DNA of 12,712 bases from Ignavibacteriales bacterium (GTDB lineage: Bacteria; Bacteroidota; Ignavibacteria; T3Sed10-11), in NCBI GenBank assembly GCA_003560935.1, contig PWJF01000181.1:1-12712 (forward strand), written 5' to 3'. Positions 7,133-12,712 of the stretch are shown here, piece by piece. Both the position numbers and the translations under genes were made by a program. Positions within the stretch are counted from its first letter, which is position 1. Every line of letters starts with the position of its first letter. Under the pieces are notes generated by a model. That model was not told the origin of the DNA. It did no database searches and saw nothing but the letters and a program-made list of their open reading frames with translations.

Positions 7133-7747
7133 ATGAAACTTCGATTATTCGGTATGATACTGACCCTTCTTTTCAGTGCTCAGGAACTCTCCGCAGGCGT
7201 TGATTGTATTGTTGACTTATCGGGAACATGGCGGTTTCGTACCGGCGATCATATCACGTGGCGGAACCCCGGGTACAACGATGAACGATGGGATACTATC
7301 GCGGTGCCGGCGACCTGGGAATCGCAGGGATATGAACATGACGGTTATGAATGGTATCGCAAGACATTTACCATTCCGGAAGAATATGTCGGAGTACAGC
7401 TTATTCTGGTTGCCGGAAAGATTAACGACGCGGACCAGATGTTTCTCAACGGTCGACTCATAGGTTCTACGGGAAGTTTTCCGCCTCATCCGCAATCGGA
7501 GAGAAATACAATCCGCATTTACAATATCCCCGAAGATTTGCTTGAAGATAAGAACGTAATCGCCATTCGTGTATATGATATGGGACAGGAAGGCGGCATC
7601 CACGAAGGACCAATCGGCATTGCACGGGAAGCGGACAAACAAGAATTATTAAACCTCCGGTGCGGGCCGGAGGGGAATACTGTTGTTGAATATTCTGAAG
7701 TTTTTCCATACTATGTACGTTCGAACATCATTATGAATGGAGTATAA
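7133..7747 (+). CDS. secreted stand-alone GH2-type sugar-binding (jelly-roll) domain protein
   Basis: The protein has 204 residues, with a Sec signal peptide (about 1-21, cleaved near LSA-GV). Residues ~28-165 match the N-terminal sugar-binding domain of family 2 glycoside hydrolases: LSGTWRFRTGD (29-39), W53, VPATWESQGY (58-67), YEWYRKTF (72-79), then GKINDADQMFLNGRLIGSTGSFPP (95-118), and IRVYDMGQEGGIHEGPIG (145-162). The Gly-Ile-x-Glu-Gly-Pro ending is the version often fused to sensory or phosphatase proteins in Bacteroidota and relatives. No hydrolase barrel or catalytic acid follows, so it is not an enzyme on its own; binding a carbohydrate or partner outside the inner membrane is inference. 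TGGAGGAT at 7117-7123 is a usable ribosome site; the gap from the upstream gene is 3 bases. Cysteines C25 and C177 could form a disulfide. Confidence 0.8.
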   Translation: MKLRLFGMILTLLFSAQELSAGVDCIVDLSGTWRFRTGDHITWRNPGYNDERWDTIAVPATWESQGYEHDGYEWYRKTFTIPEEYVGVQLILVAGKINDADQMFLNGRLIGSTGSFPPHPQSERNTIRIYNIPEDLLEDKNVIAIRVYDMGQEGGIHEGPIGIAREADKQELLNLRCGPEGNTVVEYSEVFPYYVRSNIIMNGV

Positions 7748-7748
7748 T

Positions 7749-8897
7749 GTGAAATCACAAAAAGGTACAAAATTAAGCTATTCATTTGTCGGTGAGCCGG
7801 CAACCGAAACGGTGCGTTGGTTTATAGAGGGTGTTCACAAAAAAATGCAGGAACACGGACATGAATACCATGAATCGCCCAACGACGAGACAGGCTTGAT
7901 CTTTAATCTGGTCACCGCCGAAACCGCACGACCGTACCGGCGAAAATCGCAAAGCGTGTTTATTGTTTCAATCCTTGAGGGTAAAATACCGCAGGGACAT
8001 ATTCTTGAAACTGTATATCCCCATTTATTGAAAAATATTTCCAATCTGCTTATTTATCATGCAAAAAACGGAGGCGAACTGCATTCCTATTTTGTGACGC
8101 CGGAACAGGGGTATCCACGGGTTATACTGCGCGACGGTAATATGGAAGAGTATTTCGAAAATGCGTACGAGCGCATTGCCCCGCTTGCATGTTCACGTTT
8201 TGTTATCAACAACGAATTCTTACCCGATCTCCCGGATGAACTTGCTGAAGGAACCGAGAAAACACGGCAGCTTTACTATGCAGGACGAAAACTTGACGAG
8301 ATGGATCTTCTTCCGACCGTAATCAAAATTGAACAATTTCTGAGTGAAGATGCGCTGCGCCAGCTCTGGCGTTTGTATCGTGTCGGTGGATTGAGCTACG
8401 GCAACCTCAGTGTGCGGAATGATGAACAGACCTTCTGGATGAGTGCCTCGGGCGTCGATAAGTCAAATCTGCAAAAGGTGGGTGAGCATATTCATCTCGT
8501 TAAAGGATACGATAAAAAGAAGTATGCAATTCTGGTAAGTATCCCGAAGCATATCAAACGGCCGAATCGCGTTTCGGTAGATGCGATTGAACACTGGATG
8601 ATATATACCGAAAATCCAGGTGTGGGGGCTATCATTCATGCACATTGCTGGGTGGATGACGCCGCGACAAAGCTGACCGGTCATACCGTCGCTGCAACGA
8701 AGACATCATATCCGTGCGGTACGGTCGAACTGGGTGAGGATACCGCGTCGGTTATCCGGAATGCACCCGATCCGTCGCGCGTTGTGGTCTGTCAGAAAAA
8801 TCACGGTATTGTGATAACGGGTAAAGACCTGAAAGATATTTTCGACAGGATTGATAACGGGTCAATTAGAATAGTGAAGCAGATTGAGATGACGTAG
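7749..8897 (+). CDS. class II aldolase-like protein with an unknown N-terminal domain
   Basis: The protein has 382 residues from GTG 7749 (386 from an ATG at 7737). The C-terminal half (about 190-382) is a class II aldolase/adducin domain: GGLSYGNLSVRN, SASGVDKSNL, the metal pair in IIHAHCW (H297, H299) and a third ligand in CQKNHG (H352). The residue aligned with the catalytic Glu of the neighbour at 6374 is Asp (D278, in SVDAIEHW), and the following HAHP is HAHC. The first ~165 residues match no domain I can name; they contain several aromatic and acidic residues and no membrane segment or signal peptide. The start at 7749 is chosen because GGAG (7739-7742) lies 6 bases upstream and the preceding stop is at 7745-7747; ATG 7737 would overlap that gene and lacks a ribosome site. 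Substrate unknown; last gene of the run. Confidence 0.8.
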   Translation: MKSQKGTKLSYSFVGEPATETVRWFIEGVHKKMQEHGHEYHESPNDETGLIFNLVTAETARPYRRKSQSVFIVSILEGKIPQGHILETVYPHLLKNISNLLIYHAKNGGELHSYFVTPEQGYPRVILRDGNMEEYFENAYERIAPLACSRFVINNEFLPDLPDELAEGTEKTRQLYYAGRKLDEMDLLPTVIKIEQFLSEDALRQLWRLYRVGGLSYGNLSVRNDEQTFWMSASGVDKSNLQKVGEHIHLVKGYDKKKYAILVSIPKHIKRPNRVSVDAIEHWMIYTENPGVGAIIHAHCWVDDAATKLTGHTVAATKTSYPCGTVELGEDTASVIRNAPDPSRVVVCQKNHGIVITGKDLKDIFDRIDNGSIRIVKQIEMT

Positions 8898-8920
8898 TAA
8901 CATGTGTGCGATGCACATTA

Positions 8921-10237
8921 TCATCGGCTATTTTCTGATACGTTCGATGAAGCAATTTCATCGATTGCCGGCTGGTACGGCTCCTCCTTCACTCGTTGCA
9001 AAAGTATAAGTCCGACAAGAAAAAATAAACCGACCGACAATATTGCCCATCGTTGATTGAATAGGGTCGAGAGCAATCCGAACAAAGCCGGACCGATAAT
9101 AGCGGATGCTTTCCCGAAGAACGAGTAAAATCCGAAAAACTCTGTCCGTTTATGGAATGGGAGTATCGTGCTCATCAAACTCCGGCTGGACGCCTGGCAG
9201 GAGCCGAGTGCAAGACCGGCAATCATTCCGATAATAAAAAAGGTGAGTTTATCCTGAGAAAAAAACGCACCTATTACTACTCCGATCCAGATTAGCAACG
9301 TTATACTAATTGTATGCTTGCGTCCGATACTATCGGCAAGAATGCCGAATCCCAATGAGCCGGCAATAGCGGTAGTCTGTATGGTAATGAAAAAGAGGAG
9401 AATTTCAGTGATGGTAAATTGGAGCGTCACTGTTGCATAAATCGAGGCAAATATAACGACCGTATTGATGGCGTCAAAATAGATGAAATAACTTATTAAG
9501 AATTTACCGATATTGTTGTATCGTTTAACGTTCCGTATTGTTGTCAACACCCGGTTGATACCAATGGAGATATATGAAGCAGAGCGGGCTACCTCTCTCT
9601 TTGTATCTCGAAGAACGAAAAAGAAAGGTAGAGCAAATATAAAAAACATGCCGGCCGCAAGAACAAATGACCACCGGATGTTGACATAATTTTCAGGCGT
9701 AAATCCTTCACTGAGCAGTGGATATGCAAGGAGAACCGCAAGTAAAGAGCCGACATAACCCATTGCAAATCCGTAACCCGACACACGTCCATAACTTCTT
9801 TCCGTTGTTATCTCAGGCAGGAAGGCATCGTAAAAAACGAGTCCCGCCTCAAATCCTATATTCGCAAGAATAAGAAGTATAAACCCGAGGGCAAGCCGAT
9901 GTTCTCCCACGTAAAAGAGGAGAGCGGATGACAGAATACAGAGGAGCGTAAAATAGAGAAGGAATCGTTTTTTGCCGGCAGAATGATCGGAAATAGCTCC
10001 GAGAATTGGCGATATCAATGCCGCACAGAGCATTGAAATGCTGAACGCTGCCCCCCAGAGGAAATCGGCATCGGCCCGATCCGCCGCAAGAACCTGGGTG
10101 AAATAAACCGGATATACAACGGTCAGGATCAGCATTATGAATGCATTGCTGCCTAAATCGAATAGCGTCCAGATAAATATCTGGAATCGTGTCGCCGGTA
10201 GTTTTTCTGTGTGCGCGGGTACTGTTTTGGGTATCAC
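8921..10237 (-). CDS. MFS transporter of the UMF1 (Atg22-like) family
   Basis: The protein has 438 residues with about 12 hydrophobic membrane helices, in two six-helix halves separated by a basic loop (DTKREVARS, about residues 213-221). UMF1-family features are visible: FDLGSNAFI near the start (family usually YDFANSAF), LISPILGAISDHSAGKKR in the helix 2-3 loop, GLVFYDAFLPEIT, and GRVSGYGFAMGYVGSLLAV. Inner-membrane secondary transporter; substrates for this family are mostly unknown in bacteria, with amino-acid efflux known only for the fungal Atg22 relatives. The start is GTG at 10237, overlapping the nusB stop as GTGA, with no clear ribosome site, implying translational coupling to nusB. 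Its stop faces the aldolase operon across 23 bases with no good terminator hairpin between them. Confidence 0.85.
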   Translation of the reverse strand: MIPKTVPAHTEKLPATRFQIFIWTLFDLGSNAFIMLILTVVYPVYFTQVLAADRADADFLWGAAFSISMLCAALISPILGAISDHSAGKKRFLLYFTLLCILSSALLFYVGEHRLALGFILLILANIGFEAGLVFYDAFLPEITTERSYGRVSGYGFAMGYVGSLLAVLLAYPLLSEGFTPENYVNIRWSFVLAAGMFFIFALPFFFVLRDTKREVARSASYISIGINRVLTTIRNVKRYNNIGKFLISYFIYFDAINTVVIFASIYATVTLQFTITEILLFFITIQTTAIAGSLGFGILADSIGRKHTISITLLIWIGVVIGAFFSQDKLTFFIIGMIAGLALGSCQASSRSLMSTILPFHKRTEFFGFYSFFGKASAIIGPALFGLLSTLFNQRWAILSVGLFFLVGLILLQRVKEEPYQPAIDEIASSNVSENSR

Positions 10238-10731
10238 GATGTCTTGTTGTTAGATTCATCATCACGGACGCTGTTTACCGGAATATCGATCAATCCTCTC
10301 CCGCGCTTCAGGAGCTTATTCTCACTTTTCAAACGCTCAAGTATTGCATCGAGAATACCGTTTACAAATTTACCGCTTTTCTCGGTGCTGAAACGTTTTG
10401 CTATTTCAATGGCTTCGTTAATTGAAACTTTGGGAGGGATATCTTCAAAATATAAGAGTTCGGTGATCGTCATACGGAGCAGCAACTTATCGATAAGTGC
10501 AATCCGGTCGAATTCCCAGTTTGCTACCTGAGTTCGTATCAACGGATCGATTTCCTCCTTAGCGTCGATACATTTTTGGAACAGCGTTCGTGCAAATGTA
10601 TGTGACTCTTGATCATCACGCAACTGATCGATTGTATACGAAAGTATATGGTCGATCGAATCATCGGATAGTTCCAGAGCATACAATGCCTGCAGTGTTT
10701 TCTCTCGTACAAGACGTCGTTTATAGTGCAT
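10234..10731 (-). CDS. nusB: transcription antitermination factor NusB
   Basis: The protein has 165 residues of helical NusB fold: RRLVREKTLQALYALE near the start (the Arg-rich helix that meets boxA RNA and NusE/S10), then NWEFDRIALIDKLLLRMTITELLYFEDIPPKVSINEAIEIAKRF and STEKSGKFVNGILDAI, the conserved C-terminal core ending near residue 130. The last ~35 residues (KLLKRGRG onward) are a charged tail not needed for the fold. It joins NusE at boxA to keep RNA polymerase elongating through rRNA operons. The ATG at 10731 has no Shine-Dalgarno and lies only about 18 bases after a 14-bp hairpin on the same strand. The downstream transporter gene overlaps its stop. Confidence 0.95.
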   Translation of the reverse strand: MHYKRRLVREKTLQALYALELSDDSIDHILSYTIDQLRDDQESHTFARTLFQKCIDAKEEIDPLIRTQVANWEFDRIALIDKLLLRMTITELLYFEDIPPKVSINEAIEIAKRFSTEKSGKFVNGILDAILERLKSENKLLKRGRGLIDIPVNSVRDDESNNKTS

Positions 10732-10749
10732 AATGAGTTGGGTGATTTT

Positions 10750-10782
10750 AAATGGAGTCCGCCTCCCGGGCGGACTCCATTT
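10750..10782 (-). terminator. strong intercistronic hairpin between leucine dehydrogenase and nusB
   Basis: A 14-bp perfect stem (10750-10763 with 10769-10782) with a 5-base loop (10764-10768), GC-rich in its centre. On the minus strand only three T residues, themselves in the stem, precede AAAATC, so the U-tract is poor and readthrough into nusB is likely. On the plus strand it continues as TTTTTACT, a better U-tract, although no plus-strand gene lies upstream. It could be a terminator, a 3' stabiliser of the dehydrogenase mRNA, or both. Confidence 0.7.
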
Positions 10783-10792
10783 TTACTAAAAG

Positions 10793-11908
10793 TTACCTCC
10801 GTGTGGCCGTTTCACCGAGGCGACCGCTGAAGGTCGAATATCCGGCATAAATCTGTTTTACCTGACCGATTGCCCGGATACGATCTTCGGCAAGACGGCT
10901 TGAAGCTTCTTGAGTCGTTATTTTTCGTTCCTTTGAGATGGTTATGACTTGCTGTATTCTTTGATAAATTGTTTCGGCTTGCTTAAGCGCACGCTCCTGG
11001 TTATACCCTTCAAATTCGTTGGAGACGTTGATGAGGCCGCCGGCATTGATGGCGTAATCGGGGGCATAGAGAATCCCCTTTTTAAGCAGCACCTCCGCAT
11101 GTTTGTTTTCATCAAGCAACTGATTGTTAGCGCCTCCGGCAATAACCTTGAATTTGAACTTAGGTATCGTATCGTCGTTCACTATGCCGCCGAGTGCGCA
11201 GGGTGCAAAAATATCCGCATCTATCTCATATATTTTTTCGGGATCGATCACGTGTGCACCTGTTGCGTCGGCAACGGATTTCGCTTTTTCTTCGAATATA
11301 TCGCTTACCATGATTACCGCATTTTCTTTTGCAAGATGATCACAGAGGTACCGTGCAACATTACCCGCACCCTGTACGGCAATCTTTTTACCTTCCAATG
11401 AATCGCTACCGAAAACCTCTTTCGCACATGCTTTCATACCGACATACACTCCGTATGCCGTTACGGGTGACGGGTCACCGCTGCCGCCGAGCGCCCGAGA
11501 TATACCGGTTACGTATTTTGTTTCCATCCGGACGTATTCCATATCATCTACATCGGTACCGACATCTTCGGCGGTAATATATCGACCGGCAAGTCCCTCA
11601 ACGAACCTGCCGAAGAAACGGAACAAGTCTTCCGTTTTATCTTTATTAGGATCGCCGATGATCACCGCTTTACCGCCGCCGAGGTTTAAACCGGCAACCG
11701 ATGCCTTGTATGTCATACCGCGCGATAACCGGAGCACATCTTTAAGCGCTTCTTCCGATGATTTGTACGGCCACATACGCGTACCACCAAGTGCGGGACC
11801 GAGTGATGTATCATGGATTGCAATAATTGCCTGTAAACCAACTAATTTATTAGAACAAAAGACTACCTGCTCGTGATCGTTTTTTTCTATAAGTTCAAAT
11901 GTACCCAT
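10793..11908 (-). CDS. ldh: leucine dehydrogenase (Glu/Leu/Phe/Val dehydrogenase family)
   Basis: The protein has 371 residues and is cytoplasmic. It catalyses NAD-dependent oxidative deamination of leucine and other branched-chain amino acids to 2-oxoacids plus ammonium, reversibly. It lines up closely with Bacillus leucine dehydrogenase as I remember it: [29 protein letters not shown] (29-48), [19 protein letters not shown] with catalytic lysines K68 and K80, [13 protein letters not shown] (111-123), [11 protein letters not shown] (144-154), the Rossmann glycine loop [11 protein letters not shown] (178-188), FAPCALGG (234-241), and GGANNQL (258-264). A longer frame starts at 11947, but GGAGA about 8 bases before the ATG at 11908, plus the alignment of the N-terminus, favour 11908. 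First gene of a minus-strand group with nusB downstream, separated by a hairpin. Confidence 0.95.
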   Translation of the reverse strand: MGTFELIEKNDHEQVVFCSNKLVGLQAIIAIHDTSLGPALGGTRMWPYKSSEEALKDVLRLSRGMTYKASVAGLNLGGGKAVIIGDPNKDKTEDLFRFFGRFVEGLAGRYITAEDVGTDVDDMEYVRMETKYVTGISRALGGSGDPSPVTAYGVYVGMKACAKEVFGSDSLEGKKIAVQGAGNVARYLCDHLAKENAVIMVSDIFEEKAKSVADATGAHVIDPEKIYEIDADIFAPCALGGIVNDDTIPKFKFKVIAGGANNQLLDENKHAEVLLKKGILYAPDYAINAGGLINVSNEFEGYNQERALKQAETIYQRIQQVITISKERKITTQEASSRLAEDRIRAIGQVKQIYAGYSTFSGRLGETATRR

Positions 11909-12165
11909 AAGGATTCTCCGTTGTGAATAGGTTCTACAATGAAGCATGGATTCGATTTATCTGACTCATGATAGGATTGCGGGAAGGGACGGGTTCCTCG
12001 AGTGGTTGGCACTCTATGAGTAAGAATAATAATCGAAGTCATTTTAAATGGTGAGGTGAATTAAACTAAGGCTTAAAATTTCTATAATCAAAATTACAAA
12101 AAAAGATGTTGATTGGCAAGCTTCCGACATTTTCCTACATTCAAACATATTCAGAAGTTAGAGAT
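11909..12165. other. non-coding gap with leucine dehydrogenase leader
   Basis: This 257-base gap lies between the obg stop and the ldh start, both on the minus strand. The part near obg (about 12050-12160) is AT-rich; the part near ldh has a short GC-rich patch (about 11970-12020). I found no plausible ORF, tRNA-like cloverleaf, riboswitch or long inverted repeat. It presumably holds the ldh promoter and the obg 3' end, but no specific -35/-10 pair stands out. Confidence 0.4.
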
Positions 12166-12712
12166 TTATTCCGCTTCAACCCGCTCATGAGTTAGTTTTT
12201 CCCATGCGATATCGATAAATTCACGTATTCCGGCGCCGGTTACAGCAGAAATAATTATTGTTGGAATTTCTCTGCTGATTGAAAAAGACTGTAATCTTTT
12301 AATTGTTTGCTCGTCGACAATATCCTTTTTCGTGAAAACGAGTATTTGAGATTTATCAAGAATCGCCGGGTTGTACCTGCGCAGTTCTTCGACCAGTGTT
12401 TCGAATGTAGCTCCCGGGTTTTCATCCGTTGCTTCTATAAGGAATGCAAGCACCATTGTTCTTTCTATATGTCGAAGGAATTGCAGACCGAGTCCTTTAC
12501 CCTGATGGGCGCCTTCGATCAATCCGGGGATATCTGCAACGGTGAAAGTCTGAAATTCGCGAACCTGCACAATGCCAAGATTTGGTACGAGTGTTGTAAA
12601 CGGATAGTCGGCAATCTTGGGTTTGGCTGCGGTTATTTTCGAAATTAATGTTGATTTACCGGCGTTCGGCAACCCGACCAGCCCGAGATCGGCAAGCAGT
12701 TTGAGTTCAAGA
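12166..12712 (-). CDS. obg: Obg/CgtA GTPase, C-terminal part (continues past the right edge)
   Basis: 181 codons are visible and the frame stays open to the window edge. The G domain is complete: G1 GLPNAGKST preceded by [10 protein letters not shown] (a typical Obg lead-in), switch I with [12 protein letters not shown]3 [17 protein letters not shown]4 FTKKD, G5 SAVTGAG. By family it is an essential ribosome-associated GTPase acting in large-subunit assembly and stress signalling. The protein ends about 18 residues after the G5 loop, so the optional OCT domain found in some Obg proteins is absent. The glycine-rich Obg fold must lie upstream, beyond the window. The TTG at 12670-12672 is the Leu of GLPNAGKST, not a start. 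Confidence 0.94.
   Translation of the reverse strand, partial: LELKLLADLGLVGLPNAGKSTLISKITAAKPKIADYPFTTLVPNLGIVQVREFQTFTVADIPGLIEGAHQGKGLGLQFLRHIERTMVLAFLIEATDENPGATFETLVEELRRYNPAILDKSQILVFTKKDIVDEQTIKRLQSFSISREIPTIIISAVTGAGIREFIDIAWEKLTHERVEAE

Noticed and set aside
7217..7642. Minus-strand open frame of 141 codons under the GH2-type gene
   Set aside because: Antisense shadow; the plus-strand frame has a signal peptide, ribosome site and recognisable domain.
8898..8920. Small ATGTG...CACAT inverted repeat between the convergent aldolase and transporter genes
   Set aside because: Only 5 bp with no U-tract on either strand; too weak to call a terminator.
9849..10265. Second minus-strand frame of 138 codons overlapping the transporter and nusB end
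   Set aside because: Off-frame reading of the same strand as the transporter, with Arg/Cys/His-rich composition typical of noise.
10949..11401. Plus-strand open frame of 150 codons inside ldh
   Set aside because: Antisense to a highly conserved dehydrogenase; no start signal or domain.
11970..12020. Possible tRNA-like segment in the ldh upstream gap
   Set aside because: Short GC-rich stretches do not fold into a cloverleaf; no acceptor stem or T-loop signature is present.
12670..12672. TTG as start of a short Obg-like gene
   Set aside because: It is the Leu of the P-loop GLPNAGKST; the frame continues upstream with typical Obg sequence to the window edge.

Overview
This window most likely comes from the chromosome of a Gram-negative, heterotrophic bacterium. 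The evidence is a secreted protein with outer-membrane beta-barrel character, a lipoprotein, and housekeeping genes (nusB, obg) interleaved with amino-acid catabolism genes. The affinity looks like the FCB superphylum (Bacteroidota, Ignavibacteria, Calditrichota, KSB1 and relatives). That rests on the DUF4920-type lipoprotein, the anti-sigma protein with a C-terminal beta-sandwich 'YYW+L...LLYVGKF' ending, a GH2 sugar-binding-like domain of a type common in that group, and mixed use of Shine-Dalgarno and SD-less starts. The taxonomic call is inference, not proof. No mobile element, CRISPR array, rRNA or tRNA was found.

Layout. (1) 76-1263, plus strand: ornithine aminotransferase (rocD). (2) 1372-3739, all minus strand and visibly AT-richer: a divergent ECF-like sigma factor, its zinc-finger membrane anti-sigma partner, and downstream a small outer-membrane barrel protein. 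(3) 3853-4392, minus: an OB-fold-like DUF4920 lipoprotein ending in a clear hairpin terminator. (4) 4539-8897, plus: a tight four-gene run with a bifunctional homocysteine S-methyltransferase/methylenetetrahydrofolate reductase, a class II (fuculose-phosphate type) aldolase, a secreted stand-alone GH2-type sugar-binding domain, and a second, much more divergent class II aldolase with an unknown N-terminal domain. (5) 8921-11908, minus: leucine dehydrogenase, then a strong hairpin, then nusB overlapping a UMF1-type MFS transporter. (6) 12166 to the right edge, minus: the C-terminal part of the Obg GTPase.

How it fits together. Ornithine aminotransferase and leucine dehydrogenase both feed amino acids into central metabolism, which suggests growth on peptides or amino acids. 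The methionine/folate gene starts an apparent operon with two class II aldolase-fold enzymes; this is the most intriguing part, because the second aldolase carries Asp at the usual catalytic Glu position and an uncharacterised N-terminal domain. The sigma/anti-sigma pair with a barrel protein downstream looks like an envelope-responsive regulatory unit. Most other content is ordinary; I see no convincing evidence for an entirely new defence or mobile system.
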